Shown here one piece after another: positions 35,525 to 44,220 of a DNA stretch of 64,000 nt. Within the stretch, counting starts at the first letter, position 1; the number at the start of each line of letters is the position of its first letter. The notes under the pieces were generated by a model. It was not told where the DNA came from. It worked only from the letters and a program-made list of their open reading frames with translations, and did not search any database. The translations under genes were made by a program, and so were the position numbers. The stretch is from Tepidibacter hydrothermalis. GTDB lineage: Bacteria > Bacillota > Clostridia > Peptostreptococcales > Peptostreptococcaceae. The DNA lies in assembly GCF_029542625.1 (NCBI RefSeq), contig NZ_CP120733.1, positions 1,302,001-1,366,000 of the forward strand, read 5' to 3'.

Positions 35525-36418
35525 ATGGGTTTTAAATCAGGATTTGCAAGTATAATAGGAAGACCAAATGTAGGTAAATCTACAATTATGAATAAAGTTG
35601 TTGGAGAAAAAATAGCTATAATGAGTGATAAGCCTCAAACGACTAGAAATAAAATTCAATCAGTTTTGACTACTAAAGATTTTCAAATAGTGTTCTTAGA
35701 TACACCAGGAATACATAAACCTAAGAATAAATTAGGAGAGTATATGGTTAAAGTTGCATCTGATTCTCTTAATGAAGTAGATGTAGTTTTGTTTGTTGTT
35801 GATGATTCTAAAACTATAGGTCCTGGAGATAGAAGAATTATAGAGGATTTAAGAAATGTTAAAACACCTATAGTACTTGTTATAAATAAAATAGATAAGA
35901 TGGAAAAAGAAGATCTAATTCTTCTTATGAAAAAATATGATGATGAAGGTATATTTGATGAAATAGTACCAATATCTGCATTAAAAGAAGGTCATTTAAA
36001 TTCATTAATAAATACTATAAACAAGCATTTGCCTGAAGGACCTAAGTATTTTCCTGATGAAATGATAACTGATCAACCAGAAAGAGTATTGATTTCTGAG
36101 TTAATAAGAGAAAAGGTGCTACATTATGTTCATGAAGAAGTTCCTCATGGAGTTGCAGTTGAGGTTGAACAAATGAAATCAAGAGAAGGCGGAAATATAA
36201 TAGATATATCTGCTGTTATCTACTGCGAGAGAGATTCACATAAGGGAATTATAATAGGGAAAAATGGAAGAAAATTAAAAGGAATAGGAAAGTCTGCAAG
36301 AGAAGATATTCAGAGACTTCTAGGTTCAAAAGTATATCTTCAAACTTGGGTTAAGGTTAAATCGAATTGGAGAAACTTAGAAAACTATATAAGTAGTTTT
36401 GGATATAATAATAAATAA
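35525..36418 (+). CDS. era: Ribosome biogenesis GTPase Era
   Basis: 297 aa from ATG at 35525 behind AAAGAGGTG; a longer frame runs back into cdd without a better site. GTPase motifs GRPNVGKST, DTPGIHKP, NKID and SALKEG, then a C-terminal KH domain with GKNGRKLKGIGKSAREDI. Binds the 3' end of 16S rRNA during 30S maturation. YbeY and RecO genes sit close by, the classical arrangement. Confidence 0.96.
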   Translation: MGFKSGFASIIGRPNVGKSTIMNKVVGEKIAIMSDKPQTTRNKIQSVLTTKDFQIVFLDTPGIHKPKNKLGEYMVKVASDSLNEVDVVLFVVDDSKTIGPGDRRIIEDLRNVKTPIVLVINKIDKMEKEDLILLMKKYDDEGIFDEIVPISALKEGHLNSLINTINKHLPEGPKYFPDEMITDQPERVLISELIREKVLHYVHEEVPHGVAVEVEQMKSREGGNIIDISAVIYCERDSHKGIIIGKNGRKLKGIGKSAREDIQRLLGSKVYLQTWVKVKSNWRNLENYISSFGYNNK

Positions 36419-36451
36419 TTTGTATTATTGATTAGATGGGGGGGCGAATCT

Positions 36452-37834
36452 ATGAATAAGAATGAAGTTTTATTTCAAGAGATAATAGTCCAAGTTAATG
36501 CATTAATAGACAGTGAAAAGATAGTAGACTTAAATGAATATATAGATGAACTTCATCCCCGAGATATATCGGAAATATTAGTAGATTTACAAGAAGAAAA
36601 ACAAATAAGATTATTTGAGATACTTCCTCTAGAAGTTGCAGCTAAGGTTCTTGATGATTTAGATTCTGATATGTTCACAACTATATTATCAAAAATTAGC
36701 ATAGATCATAAAAAGAGAATACTAGACCTTATGTCTCAAGATGATATGGTTGATATATTAAGTGATTTATCAGAGGAAAAAAGACATGAAATAATAAATC
36801 TTTTAGATAAGGAACTAGCTCAAGATATAAAGGAACTACTTGTATACGATGAAGACTCTGCTGGTGGAATAATGACTACAGACTTTGTTGTATTAAGCAA
36901 GGACATTACATGTTATGCAGCTATAGAGTATTTGAGAGAAAATGCTCCAGATGCAGAAACTATATACTATGTGTATGTAGTTGATAAAAATGATAAGCTT
37001 GTTGGAGTTATTTCTTTAAGAGAACTTATTGTTTCAAGACCTAATACTATTATAGAAGATGTAATGAGTGAAAAGGTAATTGATGTTAATGTAAATGACG
37101 ACCAAGAAGAAGTTGCAAGAATTGTATCCAAATATGACCTTTTGGCAATTCCCGTAACAGATATAAACGGAAAAATAAGAGGTATAATAACTGTAGATGA
37201 TATAATTGATGTTATACAAGAGGAAGCAACAGAAGATATATATAAATTTGCAGGAACATCTGAAGCTGAAAGTGAGTACTTAGAAGATATTAAATTTTTT
37301 CCAAAAGTAATTTCGGCTGTAAAAGCAAGACTTCCATGGTTACTTATAACATTAATTGGAGGTACTTTATCAGCGCGTATATTAGGAAAATATGAAACTA
37401 CAATAAAGGCATATGCAGCGGTATCTTTTTTTATGCCACTTCTAACTGGAATGGGAGGGAATGTTGGAACTCAATCATCTACTCTTACCGTTAGAGGACT
37501 CGCAACGGGTCATATAGACCAAAAAAATGCTCTTAAGACAATAACTCAAGAAATGAGTATAGGGCTTACTGTTGGGCTTATATGTAGTCTTATAATATGT
37601 ATAGTAGCCTACTTATGGATAGGAGACTTTAAATTAGGAATTGTTGTAGGAATAGCAATGGCAGCTAACATGCTAACTGCTGCTACAATAGGTACATTAG
37701 TACCTATTGTATTTAAAAGATTGGGCGTTGATCCAGCGGTTGCATCAGCTCCGTTTATTTCAACAACACTTGATATAACTGGTCTTACTATATACTTTAC
37801 ATTGACAACTGCACTTTTGCTAAAATTTTCTTAA
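36452..37834 (+). CDS. mgtE: Magnesium transporter MgtE
   Basis: 460 aa from ATG at 36452, behind GGGGGGG; upstream in-frame codons overlap this site. Order: MgtE N domain (about 1-125, with LHPRDISEILVDL and LDLMSQDDMVDILSDL), two CBS domains (about 130-255) that sense cytosolic Mg2+, and five membrane helices (about 280-460) with FFMPLLTGMGGNVGTQSSTL. Dimeric Mg2+ channel. No M-box leader fits in the 33 bp before it. Confidence 0.95.
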   Translation: MNKNEVLFQEIIVQVNALIDSEKIVDLNEYIDELHPRDISEILVDLQEEKQIRLFEILPLEVAAKVLDDLDSDMFTTILSKISIDHKKRILDLMSQDDMVDILSDLSEEKRHEIINLLDKELAQDIKELLVYDEDSAGGIMTTDFVVLSKDITCYAAIEYLRENAPDAETIYYVYVVDKNDKLVGVISLRELIVSRPNTIIEDVMSEKVIDVNVNDDQEEVARIVSKYDLLAIPVTDINGKIRGIITVDDIIDVIQEEATEDIYKFAGTSEAESEYLEDIKFFPKVISAVKARLPWLLITLIGGTLSARILGKYETTIKAYAAVSFFMPLLTGMGGNVGTQSSTLTVRGLATGHIDQKNALKTITQEMSIGLTVGLICSLIICIVAYLWIGDFKLGIVVGIAMAANMLTAATIGTLVPIVFKRLGVDPAVASAPFISTTLDITGLTIYFTLTTALLLKFS

Positions 37835-37861
37835 AATAAAAAAAAATATTATGTATATTAT

Positions 37862-37910
37862 CCCCCTTCTTACCCAAAAATAAATATAAATGGACAGAAG
37901 GGGGTTTTTT
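37862..37910 (+). terminator. Terminator hairpin that also pairs the yqzL ribosome site
   Basis: 9-bp stem CCCCCTTCT (37862-37870) with AGAAGGGGG (37896-37904), 25-nt loop, then T6. The right arm is the only ribosome site for yqzL at 37915, so folding would both end mgtE transcripts and hide that site. Confidence 0.75.
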
Positions 37911-37914
37911 GAAA

Positions 37915-38075
37915 TGAATAAATCAATATGGGAATATTTTAAAAAAACAGGAGACATAAATGCATACATGTATGTCAAGTCCTATGACAGCCTAAAGTGT
38001 AAATCGAATACAGTGAGGGAGATTGAAAATAATTATGTTCATAAATACAGATGGGATAGTACTGAAATCGATTAA
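37915..38075 (+). CDS. yqzL: YqzL family small protein
   Basis: 53 aa. The pattern MNKSIWEYFKKTGDINAYMYVK matches YqzL (short Trp-x-x-Phe-x-x-Thr-Gly...Tyr-x-x-x-Lys proteins) found between era and recO in Firmicutes. Function unknown. Ribosome site AGAAGGGGG ends 10 bases before ATG and is part of a hairpin. The 3' end overlaps recO by about 40 bp in another frame, suggesting coupled translation. Confidence 0.78.
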
Positions 38076-38781
38076 GTATGAAGAATCAGATTCTATAATA
38101 GTTATATTTACTAGAAAGCTTGGAAAAATTTCAGTGCTTGCAAAAGGAGCTAGAAGATCAAAGAGCACATTCTTATCGGGTACTCAGGTTTTTTCATATT
38201 CTAATTTTGCTATTAGAAGAAATGGTAATATGTACAAATTAAATCAATGCGAAGTAAAACAAAATTTTTATAACTTATCTTATAATATAGATACCTTAGC
38301 TCATGCTAGCTATATTAGTTCATTAGTTGAACAAAATATATTTGAAAATCAAACTAACAATAGGTTGTTTGATTTATTATTAAAGACGTTGTACTTATAT
38401 TCATATGATGATGCTAATTATGAATTAATAACAAATATATTTGAACTTAAACTTCTAGATTATATAGGATATAAACCGAGTGTTTTAAAATGTACCAATT
38501 GTGGTAATAATAACTTAAATAAAGGTAAGTTCAGTACAATAGAAGGCGGTATGCTATGTAATGAGTGTGTAGATGTAGATAGATATAGTATGAAAATTGA
38601 TCCCACAACTTTAAAATTAATGGAATACATATTAAAAAATGACATAGTAATATGTAACAAGGTAAAGGTATCAAAATATATACTAAATCAACTAGATAAT
38701 ATTTTAAAAAAATATTTGATGACTCATATAGAAAATTTAAATTTAAAATCATTAAATTTTCTTGAAAATTTAAAAGGGTAA
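38035..38781 (+). CDS. recO: DNA repair protein RecO
   Basis: 248 aa. ATG at 38035 gives the family N-terminus (MFINTDGIVLKSIKYEESD); an in-frame TTG at 38023 is closer to the GAGGGAG site and is the alternative. N-terminal OB fold, helical C-terminal part with a zinc ribbon (CTNCGNNN...CNECVD, about 148-174). RecO loads RecA with RecR on SSB-coated DNA. Follows yqzL with overlap. Confidence 0.92.
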   Translation: MFINTDGIVLKSIKYEESDSIIVIFTRKLGKISVLAKGARRSKSTFLSGTQVFSYSNFAIRRNGNMYKLNQCEVKQNFYNLSYNIDTLAHASYISSLVEQNIFENQTNNRLFDLLLKTLYLYSYDDANYELITNIFELKLLDYIGYKPSVLKCTNCGNNNLNKGKFSTIEGGMLCNECVDVDRYSMKIDPTTLKLMEYILKNDIVICNKVKVSKYILNQLDNILKKYLMTHIENLNLKSLNFLENLKG

Positions 38782-38793
38782 GGAGTGGATAGT

Positions 38794-39342
38794 ATGGAAA
38801 TAACACTTGAAAAGATCGATCAAATTATGGAGAGAATGAATGTGGGGTATGAAAAAGCTAAAGAAGCATTAGTTAATTCCAATGGAGATGTTATAGAGGC
38901 TTTAGTTTATCTTGAAAAAAGAGAAGGAAATGTATTTAAGGGCATAAATGAAAAAAGTAATGAAATGATAGAAAAATTAAAAGAGATTCTTAAAAAAGGA
39001 AATATAACTAGAGTTATGCTTGAAAAAGATGGAGATGTGATGCTTAACTTACCTGTAACAGCAGGAGCAATTGGATTAGTTTTAGGACCAGTGGCTGCAA
39101 TAGTAGGTGTATCTGCTGCTGTTGTAGGAAAATATAAAATAAAAATAGTAAAAACAAATGGAGAAACTGTAGATATAAATGATATGACACAAGAATCATT
39201 TAATGATATAAAGGAGAAAACACAAGAATCATTTAATGATATAAAAGATAAAATGAATATTAATAAATCTGATAATAAAGATATTACAGATGATATAATG
39301 AAAGAAGAAAGCCAAGAAATGGGTAATGAACTTGACAAATAA
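38794..39342 (+). CDS. DUF4342 protein with N-terminal UBA-like domain
   Basis: 182 aa from ATG at 38794 behind AAGGAG. Begins with a UBA/TS-N-like three-helix segment (LEKIDQIMERMNVGYEKAKEAL...VIEALVYLE), then the DUF4342 core with a hydrophobic glycine-rich stretch (PVTAGAIGLVLGPVAAIVGVSAAVVGKY) and a charged tail. The tail holds an 11-residue tandem duplication (TQESFNDIKEK/TQESFNDIKDK) from a 33-bp DNA repeat. Possible link to recO or glyQS unknown. Confidence 0.82.
   Translation: MEITLEKIDQIMERMNVGYEKAKEALVNSNGDVIEALVYLEKREGNVFKGINEKSNEMIEKLKEILKKGNITRVMLEKDGDVMLNLPVTAGAIGLVLGPVAAIVGVSAAVVGKYKIKIVKTNGETVDINDMTQESFNDIKEKTQESFNDIKDKMNINKSDNKDITDDIMKEESQEMGNELDK
39187..39245 (+). repeat. 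33-bp in-frame tandem duplication
   Basis: 26 identical bases at 39187-39212 and 39220-39245, period 33 bp, coding for TQESFNDIK twice. Confidence 0.9.
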
Positions 39343-39379
39343 CCCTGATTTTGTTAAATTTAAAGTTAGAATTCTTTAG

Positions 39380-39418
39380 AATTTAGCCTTTCGCCAAAAG
39401 CGAAAGGCTAAATTTTTT
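39380..39418 (+). terminator. Terminator after the DUF4342 gene
   Basis: Perfect 15-bp arms (39380-39394 and 39400-39414), CAAAA loop and T6. Confidence 0.92.
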
Positions 39419-39486
39419 ATAAATGGTGACATTAGCCATTTGAAAGTATAAAGCAAATTTTTTTAATAAATATAGGAGGGAAAAAA

Positions 39487-40365
39487 ATGAATTTTCAAAA
39501 TATGATACTTTCTCTGCAAAATTATTGGGCGAAGCAAGGTTGTATAGTAATGAACCCATATGATGTAGAAAAGGGAGCAGGAACTATGAGCCCTTATACA
39601 TTCTTGAAATCCCTTGGCCCTGAGCCTTGGAAGGTTTGTTATGTAGAACCTTCAAGAAGACCAACGGATGCAAGATATGGAGAAAATCCTAATAGATTAT
39701 ATCAACATCACCAATTTCAGGTAATACTTAAGCCATCTCCAGATAATGTACAAGAACTATACTTGGAGAGTTTAAAGGCTATAGGAATAAATCCACAAGA
39801 ACATGATATAAGATTTGTAGAAGACAACTGGGAAGCAGCGGCTGTTGGAGCCTGGGGACTTGGTTGGGAAGTATGGCTTGATGGTATGGAAGTTACTCAA
39901 TTTACATATTTTCAACAAGTTGGTAATATAGATTGTGAACTTGAATCAGCAGAACTTACTTATGGACTTGAAAGACTTGCTATGTATATTCAAGAAAAAG
40001 ACGATGTATATGATCTTCAATGGAATGATGAACTAACTTATAGAGATATATTCCAAATGGCAGAATATGAACATTCAGTTTATAGTTTTGAAGAAGGAAA
40101 TACTGATATGATGTTTGAACATTTCAATGCTTATGAAGAAGAAGCTAAAAAATTATTAGAAAAAGGTTTGGTTCAACCAGCATATGATTATATATTAAAA
40201 TGTTCTCATACATTTAATGTATTAGATGCAAGAGGGGCTATTGGTGTAAGTGAAAGAGCATCATTTATAGCAAAAGTTAGAAATATGGCAAAAATGGTTG
40301 CGAGTACTTATGTTAATCAAAGAGAAGAAATGGGATACCCTCTTTTAAAGAAAGGAGGAAAATAA
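39487..40365 (+). CDS. glyQ: Glycyl-tRNA synthetase alpha subunit
   Basis: 292 aa, TAGGAGGG site. Class II catalytic subunit of the tetrameric bacterial enzyme: [22 protein letters not shown] start, the [15 protein letters not shown] block, motif 2 [11 protein letters not shown], and [13 protein letters not shown]-type motif 3 ([15 protein letters not shown]). Charges tRNA-Gly. One base before glyS. No T-box leader is visible upstream. Confidence 0.96.
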   Translation: MNFQNMILSLQNYWAKQGCIVMNPYDVEKGAGTMSPYTFLKSLGPEPWKVCYVEPSRRPTDARYGENPNRLYQHHQFQVILKPSPDNVQELYLESLKAIGINPQEHDIRFVEDNWEAAAVGAWGLGWEVWLDGMEVTQFTYFQQVGNIDCELESAELTYGLERLAMYIQEKDDVYDLQWNDELTYRDIFQMAEYEHSVYSFEEGNTDMMFEHFNAYEEEAKKLLEKGLVQPAYDYILKCSHTFNVLDARGAIGVSERASFIAKVRNMAKMVASTYVNQREEMGYPLLKKGGK

Positions 40366-40366
40366 T

Positions 40367-42436
40367 ATGAATAAATATCTTTTATTTGAAATTGGATGTG
40401 AAGAAATTCCAGCAAGATTTATGGACAGTTCTTTAAAACAATTAAAAGAAAATTCGAAAAAATTCTTAAATGAAAATAGAATAAAATTTGAAGATATAAA
40501 AACTTATGGAACACCAAGAAGACTTACTTTAATAATAGAGGGACTAGGTGAGAAGCAGGATGACCTAGAAGAAGAAATAAAAGGACCTGCAAAGAGAATA
40601 GCTTTTGATGATAATAATGAACCTACAAAACCTCTTCAAGGTTTTATGAGAAGTAAGGGATTAAATGTAGAGGATCTATACTTTAAGGTTGCAGGTAAGG
40701 AAGAATATGTATTTGCTAAATTGAAAGAAGAAGGAAAAAATACAGAAGATGTATTAAAGGATATCCTTCCTAATTTGATAAAATCTATAAACTACCCAAA
40801 AACTATGAAATGGGGAGGCAAACAATTAAGATTTACAAGACCTATTAGATGGATAGTATCTATATACAATGGAGAAGTACTTGATTTTGAAATAGAAGGA
40901 ATAAAATCATCTAATGTTACAAGAGGTCATAGATTCTTAGGAAAAGATAGCATTATTGTAAATTCAATTGATGAGTATTTAAATGAATTAAAAAGCAATT
41001 ATGTAATACTTGATCAAGAAGAGAGAAAAGAAATTATAAGAAAACAATGTATAGAAGTAGCGAGTTCAATAAATGGACAAGTATTAATGGACGAAGAATT
41101 ATTAAATGAGGTTACTTATTTACTTGAATATCCAACAGCTTTTTATGGAGAGTTTGAAGAAGATTATCTAAAGCTTCCAAAAGAAGTTATAATAACGCCA
41201 ATGAAAGAGCATCAAAGATATTTCCCTGTATTAAAAGAAAATGGAGAGTTATTACCTAACTTTATAACAGTTAGAAACGGTACTGATTATAAAATAGAGA
41301 ATGTTAAAAAAGGAAATGAAAAAGTTTTAGAGGCAAGACTTGCTGATGCACAGTTTTTCTATAAAGAAGATATTAAAATAGAGCTTGACAAATATATTGA
41401 GAAACTTAAAAATGTAGTATTCCAAGATCAATTAGGAACTATATATGATAAAACTTTAAGAATAGAAGGATTATCTGAAAAACTAGTTTCAGAATTTGGA
41501 TATGAGCAAGAAAGAGATAATACTATAAGAGCTGCGAAAATTTGTAAAGCTGATTTGGTTACTAATATGGTATTTGAATTTACAGAACTTCAAGGTGTTA
41601 TGGGAAGAGAATATGCTAAGGTATCTGGTGAGAATGATGTAGTAGCTAATGCTATATTCGAACATTACCTTCCTAGATTCTCAGGTGATATTCTACCTTC
41701 TACAAATGCTGGAACTGTTATAGCTATAGCAGATAAGATGGATTCAATAGCAGGATTTTTTGCAATAGGAATACAGCCTACGGGATCTCAAGATCCATAT
41801 GCACTAAGAAGACAAGCTTTAGGTATAATAAATATATTAATGGATAAAAATATCAATGTAAGCTTAAGAAATATAATAGACTATTCTTTAAGCAATTACA
41901 ACAACTTAAACTTTGATAAAGAAAAGGTTAGTATGGAAATATTAGATTTCTTTAATCAAAGAATAAAAAATATATTCAGCGAAATGGGAATAAGATATGA
42001 TGTTATAGATGCTGTTATTAGCTCTGATATAGATGATGTATCTGATATGTATAATAGAGCAAAAGAGCTTAATATGTGGATAAACAAAGATGAAATAGTA
42101 GAAATACTAACTGCATTTAATAGAGTATCTACATTAGCTCAAAAGGCAGAGATAAACGAAATAAAAGAAGAATATCTTCAAGCTCATGAAGAAAAAGTTC
42201 TGTATGATGAATTTAAAAAAGTAAAAGATATTGTTAAGTCATCTATAGATAAAAAAGAATATTCTAAGGCTTTAGATGAGTTTACTGTACTTAAAAATCC
42301 TATTGATAATCTATTTGACACTGTAATGATTATGGATAAAGATGAAAATATTAAAAATAATAGATTAGCTTTATTAAAACAAGTATATGATACTATGCTT
42401 TTAATATGTGATTTGTCAAAAATAGTATATAAGTAA
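40367..42436 (+). CDS. glyS: Glycyl-tRNA synthetase beta subunit
   Basis: 689 aa, AAGGAGG within the glyQ end. Beta subunit with LFEIGCEEIPARFM start, central B3/B4-like and HD-like domain (KHQRYFPV-type segment MKEHQRYFPVLKENGELLPNF), and a C-terminal anticodon-binding part. Needed for tRNA binding. Full length; ends at a strong terminator. Confidence 0.96.
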   Translation: MNKYLLFEIGCEEIPARFMDSSLKQLKENSKKFLNENRIKFEDIKTYGTPRRLTLIIEGLGEKQDDLEEEIKGPAKRIAFDDNNEPTKPLQGFMRSKGLNVEDLYFKVAGKEEYVFAKLKEEGKNTEDVLKDILPNLIKSINYPKTMKWGGKQLRFTRPIRWIVSIYNGEVLDFEIEGIKSSNVTRGHRFLGKDSIIVNSIDEYLNELKSNYVILDQEERKEIIRKQCIEVASSINGQVLMDEELLNEVTYLLEYPTAFYGEFEEDYLKLPKEVIITPMKEHQRYFPVLKENGELLPNFITVRNGTDYKIENVKKGNEKVLEARLADAQFFYKEDIKIELDKYIEKLKNVVFQDQLGTIYDKTLRIEGLSEKLVSEFGYEQERDNTIRAAKICKADLVTNMVFEFTELQGVMGREYAKVSGENDVVANAIFEHYLPRFSGDILPSTNAGTVIAIADKMDSIAGFFAIGIQPTGSQDPYALRRQALGIINILMDKNINVSLRNIIDYSLSNYNNLNFDKEKVSMEILDFFNQRIKNIFSEMGIRYDVIDAVISSDIDDVSDMYNRAKELNMWINKDEIVEILTAFNRVSTLAQKAEINEIKEEYLQAHEEKVLYDEFKKVKDIVKSSIDKKEYSKALDEFTVLKNPIDNLFDTVMIMDKDENIKNNRLALLKQVYDTMLLICDLSKIVYK

Positions 42437-42466
42437 AAAAGGTCGGGATAAATTCCCGACTTTTTT
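42435..42466 (+). terminator. Terminator of glyQS
   Basis: A6-GTCGGGA stem with TCCCGAC-T6, one bulged G. Confidence 0.9.
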
Positions 42467-42578
42467 ACTCTAGAAGAAACTGTATAACTTTCCACTTGTA
42501 GATAACATTAATAAATGAACTAAAATGATCTATGCTGTAGCATAAAGAGAATTTTTTTCCTTAAATTCAATTTTGTTA

Positions 42579-42644
42579 TTTACATACAACAAATATATAT
42601 ATATAATATACTATATAAGGAACGGGTGATAAAAAGTATATCAC
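42579..42644 (+). promoter_or_regulatory. Promoter and dyad upstream of ccpN
   Basis: TTTACA (42579-42584), 17-bp spacer, TATAAT (42602-42607). A GTGATA-7-TATCAC inverted repeat (42626-42644) lies in the untranslated leader and could be an autoregulatory operator (inferred). Confidence 0.65.
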
Positions 42645-42659
42645 ATTAAAAGAAAAGAG

Positions 42660-43298
42660 GTGTTTAATATACAATTTAGCGATAGACAAACTAAGATAAT
42701 AGATATAGTTAAAGAACATCAGCCTATAACTAGTGAAAATATAGCAACAATGTTAAATGTTACAAGAGCAACTTTAAGACCAGATCTTGCAATACTTACT
42801 ATGACGGGGATATTAGATGCAAGACCAAAGGTTGGTTATTTCTATGCTGGAATAAATAAAAATCATATAATATCAGAAGAATTAAAAAACAAAAAAGTTA
42901 GTGAAATAATGAGTATTCCAGTTATGTTAACAGAAGAAACGACAGTATATAACGCTATTGTTACTATGTTTTTAGAAGATGTAGGTAGTATATACATAAT
43001 AAATAATGGTAACTTATCGGGGGTAGTATCTAGAAAAGACTTACTTAAAAGTACTATAGGTGGAATGGATATAAATAAAATACCTGTAGGTATGATTATG
43101 ACTAGAATGCCAAATGTTATCATGGGAAAAGAAGAAGATAGTGTAATTAAGGTAGTAAAAAAGATAATAGAACATGAAGTGGATTCTGTACCTGTGGTAA
43201 AAAAAGAATTAAAAGATAATAAAGAATACTACAAAGTTATGGGTAGAGTATCTAAAACGAATATAACAAAATTATTTTTAGAGTTATTTGAAGAATAA
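42660..43298 (+). CDS. ccpN: CcpN-type repressor (HTH plus two CBS domains)
   Basis: 212 aa. N-terminal winged helix (SDRQTKIIDIVKEHQPITSENIATMLNVTRATLRPDL), then two CBS domains (about 78-205) that would bind adenine nucleotides. CcpN represses gluconeogenic genes in Bacillus. The start is unclear: GTG at 42660 overlaps its own AAGAGGTG site, and the codon at normal spacing is ATA at 42669. Followed by ppsR and ppdK, the enzymes it would plausibly control. Confidence 0.85.
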   Translation: MFNIQFSDRQTKIIDIVKEHQPITSENIATMLNVTRATLRPDLAILTMTGILDARPKVGYFYAGINKNHIISEELKNKKVSEIMSIPVMLTEETTVYNAIVTMFLEDVGSIYIINNGNLSGVVSRKDLLKSTIGGMDINKIPVGMIMTRMPNVIMGKEEDSVIKVVKKIIEHEVDSVPVVKKELKDNKEYYKVMGRVSKTNITKLFLELFEE

Positions 43299-43309
43299 AG
43301 GAGTGAATC

Positions 43310-44146
43310 ATGGAAAATTTAGTCATATATATAATATCTGATTCTTTAGGAGAGACAGGAGAGCAAGTAGCCAAAGCTTCTATAGGTCAGTTTAACTTAA
43401 AAAACTATGAAATAAGAAAATATCCATATGTACTGGATAAGCAATTTTTAGATGAAATATTAAATGATGCAAAATTTCAAAATTCTATAATAGTTTACAC
43501 ACTTGTCGATTTAGAACTTGCAAATCGTACATCAAAGTTTTGCGAGGAGAATAATATACCAGGATTAGATTTAATAAATCCACTTATAGATTCTATAAGA
43601 TCAAGAACTAATTTAAGTCCATTAAGAGAACCTGGAATAATAAGAAAACTTGATGAGAAATATTTTAAAAGAGTAGAGGCAATAGAGTTTGCTGTAAAAT
43701 ATGATGATGGAAAAGATTCAAGAGGTCTTGTAAAGTCAGACCTAGTATTAGTTGGAATATCTAGAACATCTAAAACTCCTCTTAGTATGTATCTTGCAAA
43801 TAAAAATATAAAGGTAGCTAATGTACCGTTAGTTCCTGAAGTTCCAGTTCCTAAGGAATTATTTGAAATACCTAACAAAAAAATAATAGGTCTTACTAAT
43901 ACTCCAGAAAAGTTAAATCAAATAAGACAAGAAAGATTAAAGGCATTGGGTCTATCTGGTAATGCTAATTATGCAAACATGCAAAGAATATTAGAAGAGA
44001 TTGAATATGCTGAAACTATAATGAAAAAGTTAGGATGTCCAATAATAGATGTATCAAATAAAGCTATAGAAGAAACAGCAGGACTTATTATAAACATAAT
44101 GAAAGAGAATGGTCTTAGAGTGTATAAAGGATTTCTTAACAGCTAA
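43310..44146 (+). CDS. ppsR: PPDK regulatory protein (kinase/pyrophosphorylase)
   Basis: 278 aa, AAGGAG site. DUF299 family (YqfL): ISDSLGETGEQVAKA start and a P-loop GISRTSKT (149-156). Bifunctional enzyme that phosphorylates (using ADP) and dephosphorylates the active-site threonine of pyruvate phosphate dikinase. Its target gene ppdK is next, 74 bp on. Confidence 0.93.
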   Translation: MENLVIYIISDSLGETGEQVAKASIGQFNLKNYEIRKYPYVLDKQFLDEILNDAKFQNSIIVYTLVDLELANRTSKFCEENNIPGLDLINPLIDSIRSRTNLSPLREPGIIRKLDEKYFKRVEAIEFAVKYDDGKDSRGLVKSDLVLVGISRTSKTPLSMYLANKNIKVANVPLVPEVPVPKELFEIPNKKIIGLTNTPEKLNQIRQERLKALGLSGNANYANMQRILEEIEYAETIMKKLGCPIIDVSNKAIEETAGLIINIMKENGLRVYKGFLNS

Positions 44147-44220
44147 AACAAAATGATAATTACTAAAATATAAGCTAATTAGATAATATTAAAGTCTATA
44201 TTAAAGGGAGAGTGTAAAAA

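Noticed and set aside
36419-36451. Mg2+ riboswitch (M-box) before mgtE
   Set aside because: Only 33 bp separate era and the mgtE start, too short for an M-box.
38907-39338. 143-codon antisense ORF over the DUF4342 gene
   Set aside because: Shadow frame of a low-complexity A/T-rich gene; the Ser/Ile/Phe-rich product is an artefact of reverse codons.
39415-39486. T-box leader before glyQS
   Set aside because: No T-box sequence, specifier structure or terminator; only a small AAATGG/CCATTT dyad in a 70-bp leader.
43495-43878. 127-codon antisense ORF in ppsR
   Set aside because: Opposite-strand reading of a well conserved gene, without start signals.
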